Both the position numbers and the translations under genes were made by a program. From positions 21,009 to 85,008 of the forward strand of contig MKTK01000011.1 of the NCBI GenBank assembly GCA_001898255.1: 64,000 nt of DNA. Direction: 5' to 3'. The notes beneath the pieces were generated by a model. That model did not search any database. It saw only the letters and a list, made by a program, of their open reading frames with translations, and was not told where the DNA came from. Position 1 is the stretch's first letter. Each line of letters opens with the position of its first letter. The stretch is from Chryseobacterium sp. 39-10 (lineage in GTDB: Bacteria; Bacteroidota; Bacteroidia; Flavobacteriales; Weeksellaceae). Below, piece after piece: positions 8,999-19,223 of this stretch.

Positions 8999-11900
8999 AT
9001 GTCAAATAAAAATAAATCAAGCAAATTTAGTAAGATCGCGATCGGTCTGGCTTCACCAGAATCCATCCTTCAGGAGTCAAGAGGAGAGGTGCTGAAGCCC
9101 GAAACCATCAACTACAGAACGCACAAACCCGAAAGAGACGGTTTGTTCTGTGAAAAAATATTCGGTCCTGTAAAGGATTACGAATGTGCCTGCGGAAAAT
9201 ACAAACGTATCCGTTATAAAGGTATCGTTTGCGACCGTTGTGGTGTAGAAGTTACCGAGAAAAAAGTACGTCGTGAGCGTATTGGTCACATTAATCTTGT
9301 GGTTCCTATTGCTCACATCTGGTATTTCCGTTCGTTGCCGAATAAAATTGGTTACTTGTTAGGATTGCCTTCCAAGAAATTGGATATGATTATCTACTAT
9401 GAAAGATATGTAGTTATTCAGCCAGGTATCGCTAAAAAGGCAGATGGTTCCGATTTCGATGATATGGAATTTTTAACAGAAGAAGAGTATCTTGATATTT
9501 TGGATACGCTTCCTGTAGAAAACCAATATCTTGACGATTCGGATCCCAATAAATTTGTGGCAAAAATGGGTGCAGAGGCCGTTGAAGGATTGCTGAAAAG
9601 AATCGATCTGGATGCATTGTCTTTCGACCTTCGTCACAAAGCACACAACGAATCATCAAAGCAAAGAAGAACAGAAGCGCTGAAAAGACTGAACGTGGTA
9701 GAAGCACTTCGTGGTGCCAACACCAGAATGATCAATAAACCAGAATGGATGATCATGCGTGTACTTCCAGTTATTCCACCAGAATTAAGACCATTGGTTC
9801 CGTTGGATGGAGGACGTTTTGCAACCTCAGACTTGAATGATCTTTACCGTCGTGTGATCATCAGAAATAACCGTTTGAAAAGATTACTGGAAATTAAAGC
9901 TCCAGAAGTGATCTTGAGAAACGAAAAACGTATGCTTCAAGAATCTGTAGATTCGTTGTTCGATAACACCAGAAAATCTTCTGCTGTAAAATCGGAATCC
10001 AACAGACCATTGAAATCACTTTCTGATTCTTTGAAAGGTAAACAAGGTCGTTTCCGTCAGAACTTATTAGGTAAGCGTGTTGACTATTCAGCTCGTTCGG
10101 TAATTGTTGTTGGTCCAAACCTACAACTTCACGAATGTGGTATTCCTAAAGATATGGCAGCCGAATTGTACAAACCATTCATCATCAGAAAATTGATTGA
10201 GAGAGGAATTGTAAAAACGGTAAAATCAGCAAAAAGAATCATCGATAGAAAAGAACCTGTCGTTTATGATATCCTTGAAAACGTGATGAAAGGTCACCCA
10301 GTTCTTCTGAACCGTGCGCCTACGCTTCACCGTTTGGGTATCCAGGCATTCCAGCCGAAGATGATTGAAGGCAAAGCCATCCAACTTCACCCATTGGTAA
10401 CAACGGCATTCAACGCCGATTTCGATGGTGACCAGATGGCGGTGCACTTACCTTTGGGCCCAGAAGCTATTTTGGAAGCTCAGTTATTGATGTTAGGTTC
10501 TCAAAATATCCTTAACCCAGCGAATGGTTCTCCAATTACCGTACCTTCTCAGGACATGGTATTGGGGCTATACTTCATGACGAAACAGTTGGATTCTACT
10601 GATGAGGTTAAAGTGAAAGGAGAAGGACTTGCTTTCTACTCTCCGGAAGAGGTAGAAATCGCTTATGCAGAAGGACAAGTTTCTCTTAACGCAAAAGTAA
10701 GATGTAAACTTCCTGTAAAAGAAGAAGGAGAATTGGTGATTCGCCTTATCGAAACTACTGTTGGCCGAATTTTATTCAACCAAATCGTGCCAAAAGAAGT
10801 TGGTTTCGTTAACGAATTGCTTACCAAAAAATCTTTGAGAAATGTAATCGGTAGAATTCTTGCAGACACGGACTTCCCAACAACAGTGAAGTTCTTGGAT
10901 GATATGAAAAATCTAGGATACTCTAACGCATTCAAAGGAGGACTTTCGTTCTCATTGGGCGATATTGTAATTCCAGCCGAGAAGAAAAAAATGATCGCTA
11001 CCGCAGTAGAAAATGTGGATGAAATTAAAGCGAACTATAACATGGGTCTTATCACCGATACCGAAAGATACAACCAGGTAATCGACGTTTGGACCAATAC
11101 CAACGCAGGACTAACCGAGATGATTATGAGCAGAATGAAAACCGACCAAGGTGGGTTCAACTCTGTTTATATGATGCTTGATTCCGGGGCGAGGGGTTCT
11201 AAAGAACAGATTCGTCAGTTATCCGGAATGAGAGGTTTGATGGCCAAACCACAAAAAGCCGGTTCTACAGGAGCAGAGATCATCGAAAACCCGATTGTGG
11301 CGAACTTTAAAGAGGGACTTTCCATTTTGGAATACTTCATCTCCACCCACGGTGCTCGTAAAGGTCTTGCGGATACCGCACTTAAAACCGCCGATGCTGG
11401 TTACTTAACCAGAAGATTGGTAGACGTTGCACAAGATGTTATCATTACAGAAGACGATTGTGGCACTTTAAGAGGTACCGAAATTACGCCATTGAAGAAA
11501 AACGACGAAATCGTTGAGAAAATTTCTGAAAGAATCTTGGGTAGAGTTTCTCTGCACAACATTTATCATCCAGAAACCGACGAAATCATCATGGAAGCAG
11601 ATACACTGATTGATGAAGTTTATGCAAAACAAATCGAGGAAGCAGGTATTGAAGTGGTAGAAGTTCGTTCTCCATTAACCTGCGAAGCCAAAAAAGGAAT
11701 TTGTGCAGCATGTTATGGTAGAAACTTAGCGACGGGTAAAACAATTCACATGGGTGAAGCTGTAGGGGTAATTGCCGCTCAGTCCATCGGTGAACCAGGA
11801 ACACAGTTGACGCTTAGAACCTTCCACCAAGGGGGAACTGCAGGTAACGTTTCGGTGAATCCGTTTATTGAAGCAAGAAGAGATGGTATCGTAGAAATGG

Positions 11901-13264
11901 ACGAAGTGCGTACCGTAACTTCTGAAAACGAAGAAGGTAAGAAAGCAGAAATCCTTGTGTCACGTTCTACAGAATTCCGTTTGGTAGCAGATAATTCGAC
12001 AAGAACACCATTGATGGTAGCCAACGTTCCTTATGGTTCCGAAATCTTCGTGAAGCCGGGCGAAAAGGTGAAAAAAGGTGATATGATCGCCAAATGGGAT
12101 CCTTATAACGCGGTAATTATTGCAGAAACTTCTGGTAAAGTAGAATACGAAGATATTATTCAGGGTATTTCATTCCAGTTAGAAATTGACGAGCAAACCG
12201 GTTTCGAAGAAAAAGTAATCTCCGAATCCAGAAATAAAAAAGCAGTACCAACGCTGAAAGTGGTTGATGCCAAAGGCGTTGAGCAGAAAGCATACAATTT
12301 ACCGGTTGGTGCCCACTTAATGGTAAACGATGGTGAGAAAATTAAGGCAGGTAAAGTTTTGATCAAGATCCCTAGAAAATCTGCGAAAGCAGGGGATATT
12401 ACCGGTGGTTTACCAAGGGTAACCGAATTGTTCGAAGCAAGAAACCCATCAAATCCAGCGGTTGTTACAGAAATCGACGGGGTAGTTTCTTACGGTAAAA
12501 TTAAAAGAGGTAACCGCGAATTGATCGTGGAAGCTAAAACCGGGGAAATTTCTAAGTATTTGGTGAAACTATCCAACCAAATTTTGGTGCAGGAGAACGA
12601 CTTCGTGAGAGCAGGTTCGCCACTTTCTGATGGTTCCATTACGCCAGACGATATCCTTAAAATTAAAGGGCCAACTGCAGTACAGGAATATCTTGTGAAC
12701 GAAATCCAAGAGGTTTACCGTTTGCAAGGGGTGAAAATTGATGACAAACATTTCGAAATCATCGTTCGTCAGATGATGACTAAAGTAGAAATTGTTGATG
12801 GTGGAGATACCCAGTTCTTGGAAGGTGCATTGGAGCACAAATACGACTTCTTAGAAGAAAACAACAGAGTTTTCGGTCTAAAAGTAGTTGTAGAAGCTGG
12901 AGATTCTAAAGAATTTAAACCAGGACAAATGATCACCGCAAGAGAGTTAAGAGACGAGAACTCTAAACTGAAACGCGAAGATCTGCAATTGGTTGAAGTT
13001 CGTGAGGCACTTCCTGCAACGGCAACTCCGGTGCTTCAAGGTATTACCAGAGCGGCATTGCAAACCAAATCGTTCATGTCGGCTGCATCATTCCAGGAAA
13101 CTACAAAAGTACTGAACGAAGCTGCGGTTTCCGGTAAAATCGATTACCTTGGTGGTCTTAAAGAAAACGTTATCGTAGGACACAGAATTCCTGCAGGTAC
13201 CGGTCTTAAAGATTACCAAAGCATCATCGTCGGTTCTAAAAAAGAATTCGAAGACATTAACTAA
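8999..13264 (+). CDS. rpoC: DNA-directed RNA polymerase subunit beta'
   Basis: 1421-aa translation with [15 protein letters not shown] catalytic motif and zinc-binding N-terminus [23 protein letters not shown]. Confidence 0.99.
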   Translation: MSNKNKSSKFSKIAIGLASPESILQESRGEVLKPETINYRTHKPERDGLFCEKIFGPVKDYECACGKYKRIRYKGIVCDRCGVEVTEKKVRRERIGHINLVVPIAHIWYFRSLPNKIGYLLGLPSKKLDMIIYYERYVVIQPGIAKKADGSDFDDMEFLTEEEYLDILDTLPVENQYLDDSDPNKFVAKMGAEAVEGLLKRIDLDALSFDLRHKAHNESSKQRRTEALKRLNVVEALRGANTRMINKPEWMIMRVLPVIPPELRPLVPLDGGRFATSDLNDLYRRVIIRNNRLKRLLEIKAPEVILRNEKRMLQESVDSLFDNTRKSSAVKSESNRPLKSLSDSLKGKQGRFRQNLLGKRVDYSARSVIVVGPNLQLHECGIPKDMAAELYKPFIIRKLIERGIVKTVKSAKRIIDRKEPVVYDILENVMKGHPVLLNRAPTLHRLGIQAFQPKMIEGKAIQLHPLVTTAFNADFDGDQMAVHLPLGPEAILEAQLLMLGSQNILNPANGSPITVPSQDMVLGLYFMTKQLDSTDEVKVKGEGLAFYSPEEVEIAYAEGQVSLNAKVRCKLPVKEEGELVIRLIETTVGRILFNQIVPKEVGFVNELLTKKSLRNVIGRILADTDFPTTVKFLDDMKNLGYSNAFKGGLSFSLGDIVIPAEKKKMIATAVENVDEIKANYNMGLITDTERYNQVIDVWTNTNAGLTEMIMSRMKTDQGGFNSVYMMLDSGARGSKEQIRQLSGMRGLMAKPQKAGSTGAEIIENPIVANFKEGLSILEYFISTHGARKGLADTALKTADAGYLTRRLVDVAQDVIITEDDCGTLRGTEITPLKKNDEIVEKISERILGRVSLHNIYHPETDEIIMEADTLIDEVYAKQIEEAGIEVVEVRSPLTCEAKKGICAACYGRNLATGKTIHMGEAVGVIAAQSIGEPGTQLTLRTFHQGGTAGNVSVNPFIEARRDGIVEMDEVRTVTSENEEGKKAEILVSRSTEFRLVADNSTRTPLMVANVPYGSEIFVKPGEKVKKGDMIAKWDPYNAVIIAETSGKVEYEDIIQGISFQLEIDEQTGFEEKVISESRNKKAVPTLKVVDAKGVEQKAYNLPVGAHLMVNDGEKIKAGKVLIKIPRKSAKAGDITGGLPRVTELFEARNPSNPAVVTEIDGVVSYGKIKRGNRELIVEAKTGEISKYLVKLSNQILVQENDFVRAGSPLSDGSITPDDILKIKGPTAVQEYLVNEIQEVYRLQGVKIDDKHFEIIVRQMMTKVEIVDGGDTQFLEGALEHKYDFLEENNRVFGLKVVVEAGDSKEFKPGQMITARELRDENSKLKREDLQLVEVREALPATATPVLQGITRAALQTKSFMSAASFQETTKVLNEAAVSGKIDYLGGLKENVIVGHRIPAGTGLKDYQSIIVGSKKEFEDIN

Positions 13265-13369
13265 CAAAAGGAGTTAGAAGTTAGATTTTAGATATTAGAT
13301 TTGTATATTTGCGATGAAAGTTATCTAATTTCTAACTTCAAATTTCTAACATCAAAAAATTATTTTAAA

Positions 13370-13675
13370 ATGGACAACAACCAAAATCAAGATCCAAACA
13401 ACATCAACATTGAACTTAACGAAATGGTAGCTGCAGGCGTTTATGCTAACCTTGCATTGGTAAACCATTCTCCTACAGAATTTGTGGTAGATTTCATCCA
13501 AATGATGCCAGGAGTTCAGCAAGCAAAAGTAAGATCAAGAGTAATCTTGGCTCCGCTTCATGCAAAAAGAGTACTTGCTGCTTTGCAACAAAACATCAAC
13601 AACTACGAGCAACAATTTGGTGAAATTAAAGAAGTTGAACCATTCGTGTTAGGACAAAACAACGTTCAGGCGTAA
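13370..13675 (+). CDS. DUF3467 domain-containing protein
   Basis: MDNNQNQDPNNINIELNEMVAAGVYANLALVNHSPTEFVVDFIQMMPGVQQAKVRSRVILAPLHAKR; follows rpoC. Confidence 0.85.
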   Translation: MDNNQNQDPNNINIELNEMVAAGVYANLALVNHSPTEFVVDFIQMMPGVQQAKVRSRVILAPLHAKRVLAALQQNINNYEQQFGEIKEVEPFVLGQNNVQA

Positions 13676-13719
13676 TATTCAAATCATCAAAGTCATCATC
13701 TTTGGTGCTTTTATATCAC

Positions 13720-13749
13720 AATCCCGATTCGCAAGAGTCGGGATTTTTT
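13720..13749 (+). terminator. Rho-independent terminator after DUF3467 gene
   Basis: AATCCCGATTC-GCAA-GAGTCGGGATT 11-bp stem with GCAA tetraloop and T6. Confidence 0.85.
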
Positions 13750-13856
13750 GATCATGATTTTTGAAGGATGGATAAAAGGTTTGAAGGAGGATATAATGTA
13801 AATGTTGCTTAGCATAAGCCAATGAAAATTCGTAACTTGAAAACTTAAAATTCCCC

Positions 13857-14351
13857 ATGAATAAAGGATTATTATTGCTTCTGATGTTGATAAGTAATGC
13901 CGTACTACCCGGAACATTTCAGGCCAACCTCAACGCGCTGACTTTAAAAATGAAAATCATCGGGGTGAAAGATGGCGATACGGTGGAAGGATTATACTAC
14001 CAATTCCCGATCAACATTCGACTTCAGCATATTGATGCCCCGGAAAAAAAGCAGGCCTTTGGCACCAAATCCAAAGAAAAATTATCTGAGCTTTGTTTTG
14101 GAAAAAATGTAACCATCATCAGCAGCGGAAAAAATGGTTCGTATGATTCTCGAGGTCGTCTAATTGCTGAGGTTTTCTTGGAAGATGGCACCAATGTGAA
14201 TAAGGAAATGGTAAAGTCGGGCTTGGCGTGGCATTACAAAAAATATTCGTCGAGCAACGAGTATGAAAGATTGGAGGAATTCGCAAAAACTCGCCGTCTG
14301 GGTTTGTGGAGTGATAGCAATGCCGTATCACCTTGGAGTTTCAGAAGATAA
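13857..14351 (+). CDS. Secreted thermonuclease-family (SNase-like) protein
   Basis: GVKDGDTVEGLYYQFPINIRLQHIDAPEKKQAFGTKSKEKLSEL and GLAWHYKKY; signal peptide. Confidence 0.85.
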   Translation: MNKGLLLLLMLISNAVLPGTFQANLNALTLKMKIIGVKDGDTVEGLYYQFPINIRLQHIDAPEKKQAFGTKSKEKLSELCFGKNVTIISSGKNGSYDSRGRLIAEVFLEDGTNVNKEMVKSGLAWHYKKYSSSNEYERLEEFAKTRRLGLWSDSNAVSPWSFRR

Positions 14352-14367
14352 ATTTTGACACTTAATA

Positions 14368-14398
14368 AAAAACCCGATTCATTTAGTGAACCGGGAGT
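14368..14398. terminator. Bidirectional terminator hairpin between nuclease gene and ribBA
   Basis: CCCG-a-TTCA tttag TGAA-c-CGGG between convergent genes. Confidence 0.6.
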
Positions 14399-14418
14399 AT
14401 TTTGTGATGGGAAATGCT

Positions 14419-15540
14419 TTACAATGCTACCATTTCCGTTACTTCCACGTCGTAGCCGCCAACCAACGGTTTTTGATTAATGTTTTGGGTAATGACACGG
14501 AAATTATTAATGCCTAAGTTTTTAAGAATCTGCGTTCCGATACCATAATCACGGAAGTTCGAGGCCAAGGTAGGGCGTTTCTGTTGTCCGTCTTGATAAT
14601 CCAAAAACTGTTGCAATTTGCGCATCGTATTCTCGGAGTTCGACACGTTATTGATGAATATTAATGCACCTTTTCCTTCATCGTTAATCATTTTTGTCAC
14701 TTTTTCAAGCAACGGTTTTTCTCCAGAAATCAATCGGCTTAATGCATCAAAATAGGAATTTGAAGATTGTACGCGAACCAGCACGGGTTCATTTTCTTTC
14801 CAGCTGCCTTTCGTCAGTGCAAAATGCATTTGCTCGGTACTGGTCTCTTTAAAGGCGAAAAAATCGAAATCGCCATAGTAGGTTTTCACGGGTCGTTCTT
14901 CAATGCGCTCAATTAAATTTCCTTTTCTAAGTTGATACTCGATTAGATCCTCAATCGACACGATTTTGAGGTCATGTTTCTTTGCCAATTCAACCAATTG
15001 AGGTAAGCGCGCCATCGTGCCATCTTCATTCATGATTTCGCAAATTACACCCCCTTCTTTAAGGCCGGCAAGTTTGGTAAGATCGATTGCAGCTTCAGTG
15101 TGGCCGGCTCTTTTCAGTACGCCACCTTTTTTGGCACGGAGCGGAAAAATATGGCCGGGCCGCATAAAATCAGTGGGTTTGGTTTTTTCGTCCATCAATG
15201 CCAGAATTGTTCTGCTTCGGTCGCTTGCCGAAATTCCGGTGGAAACGCCTTTGCCCAATAAATCCACCGAAACTGTAAAAGCCGTTTCTTTAGGATCGCT
15301 GCTGCGGGTCACCATGATGTCGAGGCCCAATTCGTCGCAACGTTTTTCTGGAAGTGGTGTGCAGATTAATCCTCTCCCATGAATCGTCATGAAGTTGATG
15401 ATTTCTGGTGTCGTCAGTTCAGCTGCCGAAAGGAAATCGCCTTCATTTTCGCGGTCTTCATCATCCACCACGATGATGATTTTGCCATTTTTCAAGTCTT
15501 CAATGGCTTCGGGAATCGTATTCAGTTTTATATCAGACAT
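14419..15540 (-). CDS. ribBA: 3,4-dihydroxy-2-butanone-4-phosphate synthase / GTP cyclohydrolase II-like bifunctional protein
   Basis: [59 protein letters not shown]-terminal RibA-like domain. Confidence 0.9.
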   Translation of the reverse strand: MSDIKLNTIPEAIEDLKNGKIIIVVDDEDRENEGDFLSAAELTTPEIINFMTIHGRGLICTPLPEKRCDELGLDIMVTRSSDPKETAFTVSVDLLGKGVSTGISASDRSRTILALMDEKTKPTDFMRPGHIFPLRAKKGGVLKRAGHTEAAIDLTKLAGLKEGGVICEIMNEDGTMARLPQLVELAKKHDLKIVSIEDLIEYQLRKGNLIERIEERPVKTYYGDFDFFAFKETSTEQMHFALTKGSWKENEPVLVRVQSSNSYFDALSRLISGEKPLLEKVTKMINDEGKGALIFINNVSNSENTMRKLQQFLDYQDGQQKRPTLASNFRDYGIGTQILKNLGINNFRVITQNINQKPLVGGYDVEVTEMVAL

Positions 15541-15560
15541 TTTACTTTCTTAAATTTTTG

Positions 15561-15568
15561 CAAAGATA
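15561..15568 (-). promoter_or_regulatory. -7 element (TATCTTTG) upstream of ribBA
   Basis: Reverse complement of caaagata, about 20 nt upstream of ribBA start. Confidence 0.45.
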
Positions 15569-15627
15569 CTCACAAATCGACCCAACTGCAATTTTTATTT
15601 GGAATGCGGGTCGCTGTTATTCCTTCC

Positions 15628-16629
15628 TTATTTCAATATTGAATCCACTGCGTTTCTAATGATTTCGTACGATTTTTTTCTTTCTTGATGATCGTAAATA
15701 TGAGAGGTGATCATTATTTCATCAACATTGAAGTGTTGTTGGAAGTTTTCAATTTGCCGGGAAATCGTTTCCTGGCTTCCAATAAAACTGTAGCGAAGTT
15801 TTTGCAGGATGCCCGCTTTCTCCATCGGGTTCCATAAATCATCCATATCATCTGCTGGCGGCGCGTATGGTTTTCGGTCATTACGGATGATGTTCAGAAA
15901 TGCCTGATAAAGTGTGGTGGCTAGCTTTTGTGCTTCCTCATCGTTTTTTGCGGCAATTCCGTTAACGCATGCGATGACGTACGGCTCCGGAAATCTTTCA
16001 CTGGGCTTATAATTTTCGCGATAAATTTCGAAGGCGAAGCTCATCATTTCTGGTGCAAAATGTCCTGCAAAAGCATAAGGTAAACCCATTTTTGCAGCAA
16101 GCCAGGCACTATCGGTGCTGGATCCCAACACGTAAATAGGTACATCGCATCCTTCCCCAGGAATTGCCCGCACAGCACTTTCTGCATTATCTGCCGAGAA
16201 ATACTGTTGAAGTTCCCGAATTTGCTGGGGAAACTGTTCATTAATGATCATTGGATTTCTACCCAATGCTTTGGCCGTTAAACCGTCGGTTCCGGGTGCT
16301 CTTCCCACCCCTAAATCGATTCGGCCGGGGAATAAACTTTCCAGCGTTCCAAATTGTTCAGCGATAACCAGTGAGCTATGGTTCGGCAACATCACACCAC
16401 CGGAACCTACCCTTATTTTTTCGGTGCCATTGGCAATAAAGCCAATCAGTACTGAAGTGGCAGAACTGGCAATGGAGGCCATGTTATGATGTTCGGCAAG
16501 CCAAAACCTTTTGTAATTCAACTTTTCTACGGCTCTGGCCAAATCAAGACTGTCATTAAAGGTTTCGTGGATGGTTTTATCTTGTTTTACAGGAGCAAGA
16601 TCGAGTACTGATATTTCAAATGTTTTCAT
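15628..16629 (-). CDS. LLM class flavin-dependent oxidoreductase (luciferase-like)
   Basis: RFWLAEHHNMASIASSATSVLIGFIA...VRVGSGGVMLPNHSSLVIAEQFGTLESLFPGRIDLGVGRAPGTD. Confidence 0.92.
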   Translation of the reverse strand: MKTFEISVLDLAPVKQDKTIHETFNDSLDLARAVEKLNYKRFWLAEHHNMASIASSATSVLIGFIANGTEKIRVGSGGVMLPNHSSLVIAEQFGTLESLFPGRIDLGVGRAPGTDGLTAKALGRNPMIINEQFPQQIRELQQYFSADNAESAVRAIPGEGCDVPIYVLGSSTDSAWLAAKMGLPYAFAGHFAPEMMSFAFEIYRENYKPSERFPEPYVIACVNGIAAKNDEEAQKLATTLYQAFLNIIRNDRKPYAPPADDMDDLWNPMEKAGILQKLRYSFIGSQETISRQIENFQQHFNVDEIMITSHIYDHQERKKSYEIIRNAVDSILK

Positions 16630-16773
16630 GACGTGATTTTTATAGTCAATTGCTTGGTAATTTGCTCAAAAGCTGTTCCATGATTCCGCTGATAAAAAAT
16701 ATGGTCGAAAAGTCATCTTTTTTTCTGTTGTATATCATTTTGCTGAAATTTGCGTTTCAAACAAAAAAGAAAA

Positions 16774-18147
16774 ATGAGAAATTTTTTACTGTTGGCATTT
16801 TTTACACTAATGGCTAAAGTGAGTTCGCAGCAGTCTGCCACTGTTGTTGGGAATTATGACTTTCCAAAGATTAAATCTTCCGTGACGATGCCTGTGAAAA
16901 TTCCGCTGGCAGAGATTGCTAATGTCATTAATGCCAATGTTCCGCAGTTAATTTTCAGTGATGATTCTTATACCGATAACAATAATGACCAGTTTAAAGT
17001 AAAAGTATGGAAAACCAGGCCCGTACGCTTAGTGGGCGGTACGAAACAGAATTTACTTATCGAAGTTCCCCTTAAAATTTGGGCAGAAAAGGGAATCGGA
17101 ACCTTGGGTATGTACACTTATCAGGATACTACATTCGAAGCTGTTTTGTATTTTAATTCGCAACTCACGCTCAATAACAATTGGACAGTTACCACCAAAA
17201 CCTCACCTATGGGTTTTAAATGGGTGACCAAACCAGTTTTGGATTTTGGAAAGATTCAGGTGCCTATCAGTGGGTTGATTGAGTCGAGTTTGGCTAAACA
17301 GCAATCGGATTTTTGTAATACCATTGATGCCATGATGCTGAAGCAGCTTAATTTTCAGCCGTATGCGCTGATGGCGTGGAATCAGTTTTCGGAGCCCTTC
17401 AGTATTTCTGATCAATTCTCTACTTGGCTGAAGATTTCGCCCCAGAAAATTAATATTTCTCCTTTGGTTTTTTATGGGAACCAAATTGAAGTCAATATTG
17501 GAGTTGATACCTATTCAGAAACATTTACAGGAGCGAAACCTGCTTCGTCGCCTATCGTTAAAACCGTTCCCGATTTTAGTTCAGTGGCTGTGCTGCCACA
17601 ACGGTTTCTGTTGCAAACCACTGCCAATGTTCCGTACGCTGAAGCAACAAAAATTGCTGAGAATATGTTTTTGAACAAAAGCTTTGATTTCAGGGGCGGC
17701 TCCAAGATTAAAGTCAGCGGTATCAAGGTATATGAAGAGAAAGAACGGTTAACGATTGAGGTGAAGTGCGAAGATGCTGTACAGGGAACGGCGTTCATTT
17801 CGGGTATTCCTGTTTATGATAGTTCAAAAAGAAGTATTGTGCTGACGGATACAAAATTCCGCCTCAAGACTAAAAATATTCTACACAAGACGGCAACTCT
17901 TCTTTTTCAGGGAAAAATTGTGAGGATGATAGAAGAGGAGTATGGAATTCCGATGGCGGCGCTTGAAGATTCTTCGCGAGTAAGTATTGAGCAGAATCTG
18001 AGCAAAACCTACTATAAGGGGCTCAAGATGCAAGGAAAAGTGTTTGATTTAAAACCCTCGAACATCCTGCTCGGTTCCGGTGGTATTACTGCAGTAATCG
18101 ATACAGAAGCGCAGCTGAAGCTTCTGGTACAGGGTCTGCAGTTTTAA
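16774..18147 (+). CDS. DUF4403 family protein
   Basis: Signal peptide then long beta-rich protein with SSVTMPVKIPLAEIANVINANVPQLIF and repeated lipid-binding-like modules. Confidence 0.7.
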   Translation: MRNFLLLAFFTLMAKVSSQQSATVVGNYDFPKIKSSVTMPVKIPLAEIANVINANVPQLIFSDDSYTDNNNDQFKVKVWKTRPVRLVGGTKQNLLIEVPLKIWAEKGIGTLGMYTYQDTTFEAVLYFNSQLTLNNNWTVTTKTSPMGFKWVTKPVLDFGKIQVPISGLIESSLAKQQSDFCNTIDAMMLKQLNFQPYALMAWNQFSEPFSISDQFSTWLKISPQKINISPLVFYGNQIEVNIGVDTYSETFTGAKPASSPIVKTVPDFSSVAVLPQRFLLQTTANVPYAEATKIAENMFLNKSFDFRGGSKIKVSGIKVYEEKERLTIEVKCEDAVQGTAFISGIPVYDSSKRSIVLTDTKFRLKTKNILHKTATLLFQGKIVRMIEEEYGIPMAALEDSSRVSIEQNLSKTYYKGLKMQGKVFDLKPSNILLGSGGITAVIDTEAQLKLLVQGLQF

Positions 18148-18183
18148 TTTTTCAGATGAGGCGTCGAAATCTGGAAAAATTAC

Positions 18184-18191
18184 TATATTTG
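18184..18191 (+). promoter_or_regulatory. -7 element TATATTTG upstream of tRNA-Cys
   Basis: TAnnTTTG 12 nt upstream of tRNA 5' end. Confidence 0.5.
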
Positions 18192-18202
18192 CAAACCCAA
18201 AT

Positions 18203-18273
18203 GGTACTTTGGCCGAGTGGTTAGGCAGTGGTCTGCAACACCATCTACAGCGGTTCGAATCCGCTAGGTACCT
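18203..18273 (+). tRNA. tRNA-Cys (anticodon GCA)
   Basis: GGTACTT/AGGTACC acceptor stem, anticodon arm GTGGT-CTGCAAC-ACCAT, GCGGTTCGAATCCGC T-arm; no encoded CCA. Confidence 0.95.
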
Positions 18274-18277
18274 CATT

Positions 18278-18328
18278 AATCCCTCAATTTATTTGATTTT
18301 CAAATAATTGGGGGATTTCTTTTTTATT
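18278..18328 (+). terminator. Terminator after tRNA-Cys
   Basis: AATCCCTCAATTTATTTG / CAAATAATTGGGGGATT hairpin and T-run. Confidence 0.8.
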
Positions 18329-18608
18329 ATTGCAGTCAGCTTAAAACCATTTCGACACTAGGAATAAGTGTGGTTGGATTTGAGTTAAACCCTCAAGGAA
18401 AAAAGATTGAATTTTTAAAATGGGTTCTTATTGCGTACACAATACTAGCTAGAACTGATGCACTATTCTTTGACTCACTCAATTGATATACGCTATTATT
18501 TTAACATATTTTAGTAATTTTAACTTTTCTTTAAGGCGTAATTGGTTTCGTTTTTGGCTTAGCACATAAAACGATAAAAACCCTAACGACTCATTAAATT
18601 TCAAAATT

Positions 18609-19151
18609 ATGAAAAAGATAGTAGCAGCAGGTTTGTTGTCGGTAATGATGCTGGCGGCCTGCAAAAAAGACAATACAGTTGCGGAAAAAACCCTCGAACA
18701 GCAAAAATTAGAATTCCAACAAAGACAACTGGAGATTGAACAGCAAAAACTTGCCATCGAGAAGGAAAGAATTGCTTATGAAAGCCAGAAAAAAAACGAT
18801 AGTATTGCTGAGGTCAATAAAGCAAAAGCAACAGCAGCGGCTTCAAAACCAAAGGTAATAACCAAAACCAAAACGGTTTATGTCAATAGGGGAAAACGTT
18901 CAGGTGCGGAAAGCTATGCCAGTTCTTCCGGTTCTCAGGGTGCTTCACAAGGAACCACCCAGCATAAAGGAATGAGTAAGGCAGCCAAGGGAACAATTAT
19001 TGGCACCGTGGGTGGTGCAGCAGCCGGAGCAATAATAAGCAAGAATAATCGTGGCGCAGGGGCAGTGATAGGAGGTATTGTGGGTGGTGCAACTGGTTAC
19101 GCCATTGGCCGTTCTCAGGATCGGAAAGACGGAAGAGTGCAAGCCAAGTAA
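18609..19151 (+). CDS. Lipoprotein with glycine-zipper (YMGG-like) domain
   Basis: MKKIVAAGLLSVMMLAAC lipobox; Glu/Gln-rich coiled coil; GTIIGTVGGAAAGAIISKNNRGAGAVIGGIVGGATGYAIGRSQDRK. Confidence 0.8.
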   Translation: MKKIVAAGLLSVMMLAACKKDNTVAEKTLEQQKLEFQQRQLEIEQQKLAIEKERIAYESQKKNDSIAEVNKAKATAAASKPKVITKTKTVYVNRGKRSGAESYASSSGSQGASQGTTQHKGMSKAAKGTIIGTVGGAAAGAIISKNNRGAGAVIGGIVGGATGYAIGRSQDRKDGRVQAK

Positions 19152-19176
19152 AAGAACCAAATCAACATATATATTA

Positions 19177-19208
19177 AAAGATTGCTTATTTTTAGGCAAT
19201 CTTTTTTG
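19177..19208 (+). terminator. Terminator after glycine-zipper lipoprotein gene
   Basis: AAAGATTGC..GCAATCTTTTTT hairpin. Confidence 0.75.
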
Positions 19209-19223
19209 TTGCTACTGTAGTAC

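Noticed and set aside
15541-15627. FMN riboswitch upstream of ribBA
   Set aside because: The intergenic region is only 87 bp and shows no recognisable RFN-element conserved segments.
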